Below, piece by piece: positions 47,766-57,013 of a stretch of DNA of 64,000 nt. The stretch spans positions 62,001 to 126,000 of the forward strand of contig JANXBW010000003.1 of assembly GCA_025060325.1 (NCBI GenBank), given 5' to 3'. Within the stretch, counting starts at the first letter, position 1; every line of letters begins with the position of its first letter. The notes below the pieces were generated by a model, which searched no databases, was not told where the DNA came from, and saw only the letters and a program-made list of their open reading frames with translations. This DNA comes from Thermoguttaceae bacterium. GTDB lineage: Bacteria > Planctomycetota > Planctomycetia > Pirellulales > Thermoguttaceae. A program made the translations under genes and the position numbers.

Positions 47766-48460
47766 GTGACCTCCTTGTATAAGGAAGCTCTATAGCAGCA
47801 ACCAGCCTCACTAGCTGAAAAGTTGCAGAACTTTACGGAAACGTCAACACCCTTCCCAACCAAAGGTTAGCGCCTGCCCCTGATGCGGGTTGCTTTGCCC
47901 TTATGGAGAGCTTTAAGCGTCGCGAGGTGCTTGCGCTCTGGCAGTCCGCTCGCCGGTCAATCTTAATAATCGTGGCCACTTCTGCATCTTGCTGCGGAAA
48001 ATAGCGGAAGCGATAGGCACCTCGGCCAAGGGCCGGGCCAGCAGCGCGAAACGTGAGATTATAGCAGAGGCAAGCCGGAACGAAAAATCCACTTGTCAGC
48101 GTGTGGGCCCAGTAGGTTAGCAACCTGACAAGATGCCGCAGGAGGCAATCGGGATTTCCTCGGTTTTAGCCGCAACTTTGCTTTTAAGCCTGGTCGGGCA
48201 CTCCGGCGGGAAAAGCCGCTTGTCAACGCCATTCGGTCAAACCCCCCGTTGGGCACCCGAGCCCGCTGAAAGCACCTCTGTCAGTTCGCGTGGCTCAGTT
48301 GCCCTATGGGGCCAGCGTTTTGCCTTGAGATAGTAGCCTTGGCGAAACTTCTGCTACCACAGAGACCTGCGAATAGACCGGAGTTAGTCCACGATGGTCC
48401 ACCGTGGACAAGCTGCAGACGGGCCGTCGACCTAAAATAGGCGGGTGATTTGTCAACGGC
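47766..48460. other. Intergenic region, no supported gene
   Basis: 695 bp between the LysM gene start and the C45-type gene end, both minus. It holds a 7-bp hairpin at 48387-48409 near the C45 gene end and a gcggaaaatagcgg motif around 47994. Nothing else is recognised. Confidence 0.5.
48387..48409 (-). terminator. Hairpin downstream of the C45-type hydrolase gene
   Basis: gtccacg and cgtggac pair (7 bp) around a 9-nt loop. It lies about 50 nt past the stop on the minus strand; no T-run follows. Confidence 0.35.
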
Positions 48461-49693
48461 TTAGCGAGAAGAAGATTTTGCCGCCACTACCGTCCGCGAG
48501 CGAAGGAAAAAGTCTACCAGCACCGGAAGTCGGACGTAGGCATAAGGCTGGTCGCAAGCCGGTGCATCTTGCGTAGCATCAGCAAACCACACTTCCAAAG
48601 TTTCCGGAGCGAAAATGGCATCGTGGAGATTAGAATCAAAGGCTACCGGGCGCTTGATGATTTCCTGCATCGTGTGAACATCGATCTTGCCGAAGTTATC
48701 CCGGAGGCGTTGACTTAGGTGCTTCGCATGCTCACCCCCGGAGATAAACACAGTATCTTCAGGCACCGGAGGCAAAAGTGAGTGCTGCTGCCCGGGACGA
48801 AGCACCGTCAAGCGTTTACTGTCGGCATGGACCGCTGCAAGGTTTCCGGAGCGGTCGCTTAGCACGTAATAATATTCGCACGTCCGCGGCGTATTCCGAA
48901 GTAGCTCCAGGGCCTCTTCCACGTTGCTACAGCTTTCCATGGCGTGGCGTAGCAGGAAGCTCATCGGCATGCCGTCCCAGTCCCCCACTCCACCGCCGCC
49001 AATTTCTCCGATTGCCAGGCCCTTTTCGTTCATGGCCGTCACCGTGCCCAAAAAGCCGGCATAGCTTACGCTTAACCACGTATTGAACCCTTGGGGGATA
49101 AACACGATGACCACAGCGCATTCCTGAAGGCCGATGTCTGTCATGTAGTCCAGAACTCGGGCATGTAACACCCGACCGTCGCGAGTTGCTTTACCGCGAA
49201 CAGCTACGCCGCTACAGTGGAAGCGCTCCGGAAACAGATTGGCAAATCGCCCTTCTCGTGGACTAAGTCCTGCCGCTTCACTCATCGCGTCGCATTCCCG
49301 GAGGAAGCGCTCGGGAATAAAGGGCTTGGTTCGACGTTCGATCTCCGCCAGCACGTCGAAGAACCATTTCCCCGAGCGAACGGAATCCACAGCGCCGGCG
49401 ACATAAAGTACACGCTCGGTAAGCCGTTTGATCTCGCTGGCCAAAAGTACCCCGTGGGCTCGGCCCATTTCCTCCGGAGAACCGGCGAGGATAAGTACAC
49501 GCTTTCCTTGGGTCCGTGCCAAGATTCCCGCACCGCTGGGATCTTGCGCCAAAAGCTCGATCGGCGGATGTTCGGCAACGAGAGGAGTAGGTTCACCGGA
49601 AAAGACCGCCGGCGCTGCCGTCAGAATAGTGGCAAAGAGGAAACCCACCAGCCCGCAAGTAAACAAGGCAGGTGACTGTATGCGTTTGCGCAT
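48461..49693 (-). CDS. Exported C45-family (acyltransferase/Ntn-hydrolase-like) protein
   Basis: 410 aa, with ggagcgg upstream of the ATG. A signal peptide covers residues ~1-32 (CGLVGFLFATILTAAPAVFSG). The core resembles the penicillin acyltransferase (AAT)/C45 group of self-processing N-terminal nucleophile hydrolases: RFHCSGVAV puts the nucleophile at Cys160 with a small residue after it. LHARVLDYMTDIG, GFLGTVTAMNEKGLAIGE and LLRNTPRTCEYYYVLSDRSG follow. Such enzymes cut amide bonds after autocatalytic cleavage before the Cys. The substrate is unknown. The downstream exported alpha/beta hydrolase (49985-51790) is upstream on the same strand, 290 bp away. Confidence 0.82.
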   Translation of the reverse strand: MRKRIQSPALFTCGLVGFLFATILTAAPAVFSGEPTPLVAEHPPIELLAQDPSGAGILARTQGKRVLILAGSPEEMGRAHGVLLASEIKRLTERVLYVAGAVDSVRSGKWFFDVLAEIERRTKPFIPERFLRECDAMSEAAGLSPREGRFANLFPERFHCSGVAVRGKATRDGRVLHARVLDYMTDIGLQECAVVIVFIPQGFNTWLSVSYAGFLGTVTAMNEKGLAIGEIGGGGVGDWDGMPMSFLLRHAMESCSNVEEALELLRNTPRTCEYYYVLSDRSGNLAAVHADSKRLTVLRPGQQHSLLPPVPEDTVFISGGEHAKHLSQRLRDNFGKIDVHTMQEIIKRPVAFDSNLHDAIFAPETLEVWFADATQDAPACDQPYAYVRLPVLVDFFLRSRTVVAAKSSSR

Positions 49694-49984
49694 CGAGCAC
49701 CGCTCCTAAATGCGTGACAGCACGTACACTTTTGACCAGATCTCCACCTAGGAACGCCCCGCTACTTTCGGCTCCGGCCGGCGCTTCGTCGCACTGCGTT
49801 AACGCGGGGGTTGATGCATGCGCCAGCTGGCAAGGGGACGAAAAACCGGGAGTCACCGGTCGCGTTGGGAGCTTAGGACACAGCACGGATGTTCCGCTGC
49901 GTCCCGCCTCACCCTCCCGAATAATAACCAGTCAACATAGAGCACCGCGATCTGCGAGGCTTACTTGCCTGGTCGGCCAAAGAT

Positions 49985-51790
49985 CTATTTGCCAGTCAGC
50001 CGGCTTACCAGGAAATTAAACACTGCCCCAAACATCCGGTGGACTTCGTAGCAAGGTACTTCTTGCGTCTGGCCGGTCGGCGGAGAAAAAACGTCCTCGG
50101 CCACCGGCTTGTTGATTTCCCACTGGTGGATGTCAAGCTCGCCGGTCCAGTCGGCAATGGCCAGCGTAATCGACCGGGGCTTTTGGTCCTCCCCCGCTAG
50201 GCGGATTTTAACCTCGGCAGACTGCGGGATCGCTCCAGAAAGGCGAAGTTCGTAACCAGATGTCGTCTGCGTCCCCTCTATGCGAATCCCCCGCTTCAGC
50301 AGCAGTTCTGGGGCGATCGAGATCGCCGCGGCAATTCCTACCGCCATCTTGACCTGATCCAGATACGCCGGCTCGGCGAAGCGAAGGGGATCTGCCGGAC
50401 AGCCTCCGGAGCTACTTTCGGTGAGCTTTCCTTCCGCTGCGTTTGCGGCGCCTGATGCTCCATCCTCGTCCACTAATGATCCCACAAATACTCGCCCGGT
50501 TGCCGCTTGGATCCACGGGAACTTTTGTTGACCAAAGGCAACACGGCCTACCTCCGGCAATTGTCCCTTGAAGGAAAACTGCCCTCCGCTTCCCCGGGCC
50601 AAAAAGAGCGAAAAGCGGATCCGTTCGGCAGAGGTCCTTCTTTGCACCCAACCGGAAAGCTCCACAAGGTGACCTCGGCCCGGCTCAAGCTCGCCGGTTA
50701 GAAGAGCAACAACCTGCTGGAGTAAGCGCGCCAAAAGCCCGGTGGCCAGTTTTTCATCGACAGGGGGCTTGCCCGCTTCCGGGGCCTGATCTTTAAGATC
50801 TTGGGCGAAAAAGCCGACGGTTATCTCTAGTACTTCGGGAAGTTTACTAAGCGAGCTATAATGCCCCACATCTTCTAGCCAGATAACTTGGTCTTGAAGA
50901 CCGAGGGCGGCCGCCAGTTCTTCCGTACACGAGCGAGGGATAACCTCATCGTTTTGGGCATTGATAAGGAGGATCCGGCCAGCGCTTGCCTTTTCTCGTA
51001 ACTTGGGAACAAGAACAATTGGGTCAACACTCTTAACCGTCTGGAGGAACGCCTCGCGTTGGCTGGGGCTCATTTGGCCCAACGCTTGCCGCAAGGCCGC
51101 TGTCTCCTTAGCATGTTCCATGATGCGGATTAAATTGCCCCCGGCAAGGACGGCCAGCGTTCGCCATAAACGCGGTTCTTCTGCGGCAGCCCCTAGGGCT
51201 ACAATCCCGCCGAAACTAACGCCGAAGACAGACACGCGGTCGCCGAGGATTTCCGGCCGGGACGACAAAAGATCCACAGCTCGGCGAATATCCGCCCATG
51301 CTTGCCGGATCGCGTCGACAAAAAGCGAGGGATTTTTCAAAACGATGCGAGGACCTTCCGTCCCGCCGCGCTCGCCATAGTAAGGCAAGCGGAACATAAA
51401 CGCCGCGATGCCTCGAGAGGCAAGGGCAGCGCAGGCAAGTTCCATAAGCTCACGATCCCCACTGAGAATGTGAAGACAAATCACTGCCGGCACCTGACAA
51501 GACGGACCCGCATGCCGAGGCATAAAGAGCTCGCCGGGCACGATGTTATTGGTGGCCAATGGCGTTTTGACAGGCGAGGGATAGCGCACAGAGTAAACGA
51601 AGTAGTTAGGTTCGTTAGCAATCTGTCGGCACTCGTAGACAAAAGGCTCGCCTTCGGAGACCCGGCTAACCGCGACGAGTTGGGAACTGGAGGCGTTCGC
51701 CTGGGCGGAGGTGGCCAAAAGGATAAACAGAGCGATGAGTCTCACTAAGCGACCACTTTTAGCCACGCCAAAAGTCTTTCGGCGACTCAT
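49985..51790 (-). CDS. Exported alpha/beta hydrolase (acetyl-xylan-esterase-like)
   Basis: 601 aa from the ATG at 51790; a GTG seven codons earlier at 51811 is also possible. An N-terminal signal peptide (RLVRLIALFILLATSAQA) indicates export. The alpha/beta-hydrolase core spans ~90-330: Ser192 sits in the nucleophile elbow GVSFGGIVA, followed by the acid Asp in NAQNDEVIPR and His in DVGHYSSL. AVICLHILSGDRELMELACAALASRG resembles dienelactone-hydrolase/acetyl-esterase types. The remaining ~270 residues are an unassigned domain. Probably an esterase acting on a polysaccharide or lipid outside the cytoplasm; the substrate is inferred. Confidence 0.78.
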   Translation of the reverse strand: MSRRKTFGVAKSGRLVRLIALFILLATSAQANASSSQLVAVSRVSEGEPFVYECRQIANEPNYFVYSVRYPSPVKTPLATNNIVPGELFMPRHAGPSCQVPAVICLHILSGDRELMELACAALASRGIAAFMFRLPYYGERGGTEGPRIVLKNPSLFVDAIRQAWADIRRAVDLLSSRPEILGDRVSVFGVSFGGIVALGAAAEEPRLWRTLAVLAGGNLIRIMEHAKETAALRQALGQMSPSQREAFLQTVKSVDPIVLVPKLREKASAGRILLINAQNDEVIPRSCTEELAAALGLQDQVIWLEDVGHYSSLSKLPEVLEITVGFFAQDLKDQAPEAGKPPVDEKLATGLLARLLQQVVALLTGELEPGRGHLVELSGWVQRRTSAERIRFSLFLARGSGGQFSFKGQLPEVGRVAFGQQKFPWIQAATGRVFVGSLVDEDGASGAANAAEGKLTESSSGGCPADPLRFAEPAYLDQVKMAVGIAAAISIAPELLLKRGIRIEGTQTTSGYELRLSGAIPQSAEVKIRLAGEDQKPRSITLAIADWTGELDIHQWEINKPVAEDVFSPPTGQTQEVPCYEVHRMFGAVFNFLVSRLTGK

Positions 51791-52423
51791 GGTCGGAGAT
51801 CGTTTTATCACCTCGAAGTTACACTTTCCTTGAAAGATCTACGGGGCCCAAAGCTTTAGGAATTTCTGGGCAAAGGTCTTGGTCAAAATCTTGCGCAAGA
51901 ACCACCCCAACTTTTTCCAATGACCGACGAGCCTCCTGCGTTGGGGGTCTTGCCAAATTCCTCGGAACACCAGGTTGATTTCCCCGGTCTCTGCCCCAAT
52001 TAGCCGATTCGGTAAATTTTCTGCGTAAATCCCTGCTCCCGGAACACGGGGGATGCGCTTCTAAAGGTCTTGCCGGGCTAATCCCCAACCTCCAATAGTA
52101 TTCGAACTTAACTGGCCAAGCTTGTTCGCCAACTGTCCGTCTGACTCATAGCCGCAGACGCGGGTAGTTAAACCGCCGCTGCCGAGTCCCGCTATGCCAA
52201 TGCATTACTAAGTTTCCATGACCATGCCGAAAAACTTTGCGACCAGTACGCGGTATCACCGGCAGGTGTATCACCGGCCGGTGCTTTGGCAAGAGAGCAG
52301 AATTTCTCCTTTGCTAGACAGGCTCGGTCGGAGCCGAGCGCAAGAACTCCCCTTCTGCCCCAAAAAAGCGCCCGAGAGGGCCGCTAGCTCTCGCCGGGGT
52401 GTGCGTCCAGCTCTCCGAATTCT
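51791..52423. other. Intergenic region, no supported gene
   Basis: 633 bp between two minus-strand genes. It holds the 15-bp tandem duplication at 52253-52282 and a ggtaaattttctgcg stretch near 52011. No promoter or gene is recognised. Confidence 0.45.
52253..52282. repeat. Tandem 15-bp duplication
   Basis: gtatcaccggcaggt is followed directly by gtatcaccggccggt (one mismatch). No function suggested. Confidence 0.5.
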
Positions 52424-53467
52424 TTATGCCTTCCGCCCTAGCATCCGGTCCAGAGCGTCGGAAGTGTGGTAAACAAGCGCCTCTGGCCAATAAGGGTACG
52501 GGTTAAAGTACTCGAATGTCAGATAACCACGGTAACCAACGGCTTCCAGCGCGTCAAGGACGGCGGGCCAATTGGTGGTGCCGTCCAAAAGCGGCCTAAA
52601 AGCATTGAGGTTAAATTCGTTTGTTCGCTTGGAATATTCCTTGAGGTGCACGTTTTGAATCCGCTTGCCGAGGATCGGGATCCAGTGTTCGGCAAAATGC
52701 CATTGAGCGATGTTGCCTGTGTCGAAATGGACTTTTACAAACGGCGAGCCGAAGCTATCCACAAATGCCACCATCTCCTGTGGACTATGGAGAAAGCCGT
52801 TGACGAAGATATTTTCCACATTGAGATAAACGCCAGCCTTTTCCGCCGCAGGCAAAAGCTTTTTAATGGCTTCTTTGGCACGCTTTTCGCAAACATCATG
52901 GGGTACGGGCGGGTCGTCCTTAATCCACGGTACATAGGTGGAGCCCGCGATGACCAGCAGGTTCGGGGTCCCAAGCAGCCGGGCTACGCGAATCATGTCA
53001 AGGGCCAATTCCAACCCCCGTTTTCGCCGGGCGGGATCTTCATGTGTTAACGAATAAGGCCAGAAGAGGAATGAGCAGACGCCACTAATTTCAAGCCCGA
53101 TATTCCGGGCCATCTCCCCAATTGCTGCGACTTGACTATCGGAGGTCTCCGGTGTCAGATCGCCATCAAGTGCGTAATTGACCTCTACTGCTTCGAAGCC
53201 TGCGTTCTTGCAAAGTTCGAAACACTGCCGCAGAGACATTTTCGCCGGATAAGGTAATGCCCAAAGATTAATAGATTTTTTCATGTCATAACGTTTGGCC
53301 GGTGCTTGCGGGGTTGGCGTTTGGGCTTGCGGTTGAGCCCCTTCCACCGGAAGTCCTTGAGCGGCCAAAAAGGCCGTGCCAAAAACGCTTGAATAGGCCA
53401 GGATTTCGCGTCGACTGATCCCCGAGCCGGGATGGTTTTGGGAGTGCAAGTGGTCGGACTTTTTCAT
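52424..53467 (-). CDS. Tat-exported TIM-barrel sugar phosphate isomerase/epimerase-like protein
   Basis: 347 aa from the ATG at 53467 with aaggagacac upstream; a frame opens at 53494. A twin-arginine signal follows the N-terminus (SRREILAYSSVFGTAFLAA), then a Gln/Pro-rich linker. The xylose-isomerase-like barrel includes SINLWALPYP, FEAVEVNYALDGD, NVENIFVNG (Glu), VKVHFDTGN (Asp), NVHLKEYS (His) and YLTFEYFNPYPY (Glu). It is the third protein of this class in the window and the second with a Tat-like signal. The substrate is unknown. Confidence 0.88.
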   Translation of the reverse strand: MKKSDHLHSQNHPGSGISRREILAYSSVFGTAFLAAQGLPVEGAQPQAQTPTPQAPAKRYDMKKSINLWALPYPAKMSLRQCFELCKNAGFEAVEVNYALDGDLTPETSDSQVAAIGEMARNIGLEISGVCSFLFWPYSLTHEDPARRKRGLELALDMIRVARLLGTPNLLVIAGSTYVPWIKDDPPVPHDVCEKRAKEAIKKLLPAAEKAGVYLNVENIFVNGFLHSPQEMVAFVDSFGSPFVKVHFDTGNIAQWHFAEHWIPILGKRIQNVHLKEYSKRTNEFNLNAFRPLLDGTTNWPAVLDALEAVGYRGYLTFEYFNPYPYWPEALVYHTSDALDRMLGRKA

Positions 53468-53859
53468 GGTGTGTCTCCTTCGCTTGAGTTGCAAGTTGGA
53501 TTTGTCAACCTCTGCCCAGGCGTTTCATTCTGCGTCGCGGATGGCCGCTTTTTACACCTGTGTCAACAACGACTCTACGAGTATACACGTTGGCAAGGCC
53601 ATCACCCCTCCGAGGGCAGTCCCCGAAGATACGACAGGACTCAGCGGCAGCACCTCAAACGGTACGCTGCCCCCTTCTGCTTCGAAGGAGTCAAGAGATC
53701 ATAGTCGCCCCATGCTTGGCGAAGACACAGCCCGTCGCAACTGCCCCAGCCCCGCGCATACAAGGCTTCGTGTACAGCAAGCGGAAAATAAGCCCAGTTT
53801 CCCGACCTTCTGGTAGGTCGGGTTTTCCGGCATTTTATGAAAGGCTGGGGGAGGCGTCA
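53468..53859 (+). other. Leader region ending in a strong terminator-like hairpin
   Basis: About 390 bp between the Tat gene (minus) and a small plus-strand ORF. It ends in the hairpin at 53782-53829. No known riboswitch motif is recognised in the upstream sequence. Confidence 0.35.
53782..53829 (+). terminator. Strong rho-independent terminator or attenuator
   Basis: cccgacct (53801-53808) pairs with aggtcggg (53815-53822) around tctggt, followed by tttt. An outer cggaaaa/ttttccg stem (53782-53788 with 53823-53829) can extend it with a 12-nt left-side bulge. No obvious plus-strand gene precedes it, so it may end a leader transcript ahead of the small ORF at 53860. Confidence 0.6.
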
Positions 53860-54006
53860 ATGAAGCCGTGCCGTCCACCAGCTTTGCTCTTAACATGTAT
53901 GCTTTTGACGGTCAGCTTTTTCAGAACTCTTTTGGTACACCACCCATTGGTCATTTGTGGGCTCAAGTTTGCCACACGAGCCATGGCAGGCAGTTCCGTC
54001 GGCTAG
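53860..54006 (+). CDS. Tentative 48-aa protein with hydrophobic N-terminus
   Basis: Translated from the ATG at 53860, with gggggagg five bases upstream, to 54006. The first ~30 residues are hydrophobic (PALLLTCMLLTVSFF), like a signal peptide or anchor, and the tail is basic. It lies 30 bp beyond a strong terminator-like hairpin, so it could be a regulated small membrane peptide. Support is the ribosome-binding site and hydrophobic start only. No homologue is recognised, and it could be spurious. Confidence 0.35.
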   Translation: MKPCRPPALLLTCMLLTVSFFRTLLVHHPLVICGLKFATRAMAGSSVG

Positions 54007-54315
54007 CGCGCCGAGCGTCATGCGCTATCGGGCTCTTGGAGTACAAAACGATGGTGGGTATGGAGTCTGTCCGGCAGGGTGCGGGAATCGGAGATCGGAA
54101 AGTTTACTAAACAGGATAACATCGCGGTTTGTTGGATGAGAAAGACAAGGAGGCGAGAAATTAGGGATACCCCACGGTTTTGCAGGCCCTGTATGAGGGG
54201 GCACCGCCGGGACTGCCCGCGACGACGTCACGCTTAGCTAATGGTTTCGCCTTCGGGGGCCGATCCTTCGCGCTTGCGCGTGCTTGGCCGAGGTTTAGCG
54301 CACCGGCGGCTCCAT
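54007..54315. other. Intergenic region, no supported gene
   Basis: 309 bp between the small ORF and the minus-strand 226-aa gene. No hairpin or promoter is evident. Confidence 0.35.
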
Positions 54316-54996
54316 CTATGCTCGGTCTAGACCCAGCCTCATTCGCAGCTGGTCGAAAAGCTCCTGATACATTTCGCAAGAGGTGTGGACGTGTTCGGCC
54401 TCCGTAATAAACCGCATCGATTTTTTTAACAGAATGCCGTGGGAGCCGAGGATTTGTTCGAACGTGCGGACATCATAGCTATAGACAATAAGCAGTTTAT
54501 GTTCGTCAAATTGAACCTCGGCCGGGATCCGCGGATTAAGGACGGCCACACCGCTACAGCCGTCATTAACCAACAAATCCTCAAATTCCAGAAGAACACT
54601 TTTAAGGACCGGCAGGTCAATTTGTTCCCGGTAAAGGTCCTCATGTCCTCCACGGGGCCGGTCGTGACTGGTTTCCAGGACCACATCCACCACAGGTCCT
54701 AAGGGATCAAGAAGGTCGAGGAAAACCTCGAAGAGATGCTCTTGGGACACTGAGGCCATTAGCACAGGGATTTCCGTTCCGCGATCGTCCCGGAATAGGT
54801 CGCGGCGGTACCCTTCGACAGGAATGACCTCCAGATCGTAAGAGGGCCGAATTGCTCCGGTAAGAGTGAAGTTTCCGTACCTTGCGATGTTTAAATGGGT
54901 CTCTAACTCTTCTTCCGACAGCCGCGCAAAACTACTCGAAGGGCTTGGTATGCCCCTGCTGCGGTTTTCCCGATAATCGCGCTGCACCCAACCCAT
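54316..54996 (-). CDS. Conserved-looking cytoplasmic protein of unknown function
   Basis: 226 aa. No signal peptide, membrane segment, Cys cluster or nucleotide motif is present. The composition is that of a folded protein: HLFEVFLDLLDPLGPVVDVVLE, SVLLEFEDLLVNDG, HKLLIVYSYDV. Short acidic and hydrophobic stretches alternate, consistent with an alpha/beta fold. The ATG lies after a ccggggtac site eleven bases away. It stands alone between divergent and convergent neighbours, so context gives no clue. I do not recognise the family. Confidence 0.72.
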   Translation of the reverse strand: MGWVQRDYRENRSRGIPSPSSSFARLSEEELETHLNIARYGNFTLTGAIRPSYDLEVIPVEGYRRDLFRDDRGTEIPVLMASVSQEHLFEVFLDLLDPLGPVVDVVLETSHDRPRGGHEDLYREQIDLPVLKSVLLEFEDLLVNDGCSGVAVLNPRIPAEVQFDEHKLLIVYSYDVRTFEQILGSHGILLKKSMRFITEAEHVHTSCEMYQELFDQLRMRLGLDRA

Positions 54997-55458
54997 TTTG
55001 TCTATGTACCCCGGATCGAGATTGATCGAGCAAGCACGGTTTGAATTTTTGGACGATCCTGAGCTTCTACGCCGCTTGCACCGAACGAGTGGTGTCGCTA
55101 GTGTCGGCGCGTGTGATAGTTAGGAGATCTGCCAAATGGCCAGTGCCCTACTCGAAGCCGCGGCGGCCTCAGTGCTGGGGCGGCCATTTGTCGGCTTTCA
55201 ATGAAAGATTAGGTCACGGATTAAGATCGGGCCGGGGTTGTGTTTGCAAGAGCAAGAAAAGTTGCCTCCGCCCCCACATCATCACGGAAATATTCCGCGC
55301 AGATCCCACAGGCGGTCAAAAAGCCCGCCGACTATACTGCTTTCTCAAAAGGTTTATGTTCCCTGTTGACTACCGGCAACAAGGATGGAAATACCGACGG
55401 TGCCGGCATGGCCAACCGACAGGAAGCGCGACGCGGAAAGGCATCCAATTAGCCGTGT
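54997..55458. other. Intergenic region, no supported gene
   Basis: 462 bp between two minus-strand genes. It includes the palindrome cggaaatattccg (55285-55297). Frames here lack domains or ribosome-binding sites. Confidence 0.4.
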
Positions 55459-56364
55459 TTACTGGTGGCCGATATTCTTCGTCTCAAGCGCATCGCCCGC
55501 CGACTCACCCGCGCTTGCGCTCCAGTCCGAAGGCTTACCCCGCGAATCGTTAACGACCCAATGAGGTGGCCGAATCTTGGGCACTGCCGAGCTATTTCTT
55601 CCCTTTTGAGGAAGCGTAAGTACAAATTCGATTATGCCGGCAGAGTCCGTATTGATTTGCAATTTCCCCTGATTAGCCCGCACCAGTCGCAAGGCAATCG
55701 CCAGTTTTAGTTCTTCAACGGGGCTTAGTTTCAACGGTTTAAGCAGACGATCGGCACGCCTTGGCTCATCGGGAATGAGGCGAAGGACCATGCTGGAATC
55801 TTCGCCCGGAGCAATTTCGGCGAGGCACCTTTGACCAGTATAAAAATCTCGTGCTAGGGAAAGAAGAATGCTAAACAGTTGAGTTACGCTTTCCGCGTCG
55901 CCAATGACCGGAGTAAGCGGATGCGAAACTGAAAGTTCGCGCACAGCGGGGGCGAACCTTCGGGAGTCCTTCCGCAACTGGCTAAGCAAACGATCGAGGT
56001 CAATTTCGGTGGCATTTGGCACAGACCTTCCAGCATGGCAGAATGCCCGAAGCCAGTCCACAAGCTCTTCGGCCCGGTCGCATGCTTTCATAACAAGCCG
56101 AAGGTGACGGCAAGCCTCGGCTTCCAATTCGCCCACATGCCGCTCGTATACAAGCTCGCTGTAATTTCGAATAATTTCAAGCGATTGCGCCAGTTGCTCG
56201 GCGATGGTTTCGAAGAATGTCGTCTCCAACTGCCCGGACGGTAACTCCATACAGGCCTCTTGTGAAAAGCAGTCCGAGGGGGACCCGGCTGCTTCCGAAA
56301 AATGGTCACTAGGCTTATCCGGGTGAAGGGCGTGGGTCTTTCGGGACGAGGAAGCCGTCGACAT
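55459..56364 (-). CDS. Degenerate histidine-kinase-like protein
   Basis: 301 aa from the ATG at 56364 with ggaggc upstream; the longer frame to 56616 looks non-coding. Residues ~45-125 resemble a dimerisation/phosphoacceptor helix pair (EQLAQSLEIIRNYSELVYE ... DRAEELVDWLRAF), but no His occupies the usual acceptor position. Residues ~150-270 resemble a HATPase fold (SVTQLFSILLSLARDFY, ELKLAIALRLVRANQGKLQI) without the N-box Asn. It is therefore predicted to lack kinase activity and may act as a signalling scaffold. No receiver-domain gene is adjacent. The relationship to kinases is moderate confidence. Confidence 0.6.
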   Translation of the reverse strand: MSTASSSRKTHALHPDKPSDHFSEAAGSPSDCFSQEACMELPSGQLETTFFETIAEQLAQSLEIIRNYSELVYERHVGELEAEACRHLRLVMKACDRAEELVDWLRAFCHAGRSVPNATEIDLDRLLSQLRKDSRRFAPAVRELSVSHPLTPVIGDAESVTQLFSILLSLARDFYTGQRCLAEIAPGEDSSMVLRLIPDEPRRADRLLKPLKLSPVEELKLAIALRLVRANQGKLQINTDSAGIIEFVLTLPQKGRNSSAVPKIRPPHWVVNDSRGKPSDWSASAGESAGDALETKNIGHQ

Positions 56365-57013
56365 GAGATTGCCTCCGGCGATCGTGCGCGGGGAAGGTGT
56401 TTTTGCTACAATGGCCAAAGCTTGCGGAGCTCGTGGCCCTGTAGGGGGATCACGCTTGCTGGCACAAGGGCCAGTGTGTCTCCAAGAAAACGTAAACCGG
56501 CGCTTGCAGGCGTCAAGTTGCGTTTTGGCGACACACGCGCGTTCTTGGGCCAAGTCTTCCTCGGGATATGCGGAACAAAATGAGTGTGCGGGTTGTGCGG
56601 ACCGCACCGATACCAATGCCGAGGGCGCACCCCGGCCCCCCGCTGTCAGCGACCCTCATCTTGCGCCGGCACACGCCCCAAGCAGAGACACAGCCTGCAA
56701 GGCTTCCGAATAACCGCCCTTCCCGCTTCGGGTTAGGGTGGGAGGCCGCACGTCCCGGGTTACCCGGCATCGCGTGCAGGATCCTTGTTGTGGCCTTAGG
56801 GGGTGCAGTGGCACGGGTGTGGATTAGATGCCGCTTGGCGACCAAAGGTTCGCCTCGTGAAGCAAATCACGAACCCAACCGAGAAGGCAAAAATCTGCTG
56901 AGGTGGATCATCCCGTAGGCAGCACCCCAAAATGACGGCCCACTGTCCACCTAGGCCGGCTTAGTCGGCAAAAAGACAGGGGCGAGCCACCCGAGGACGT
57001 CGCCTGCCGGGAA
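56365..57013. other. Intergenic region, no supported gene
   Basis: 649 bp between the GH2 gene end and the kinase-like gene start (both minus). No hairpin, promoter or gene stands out. Confidence 0.4.

Noticed and set aside
55041-55553. 170-codon open frame on the plus strand
   Set aside because: It overlaps the kinase-like gene on the other strand and shows no domain or signal.
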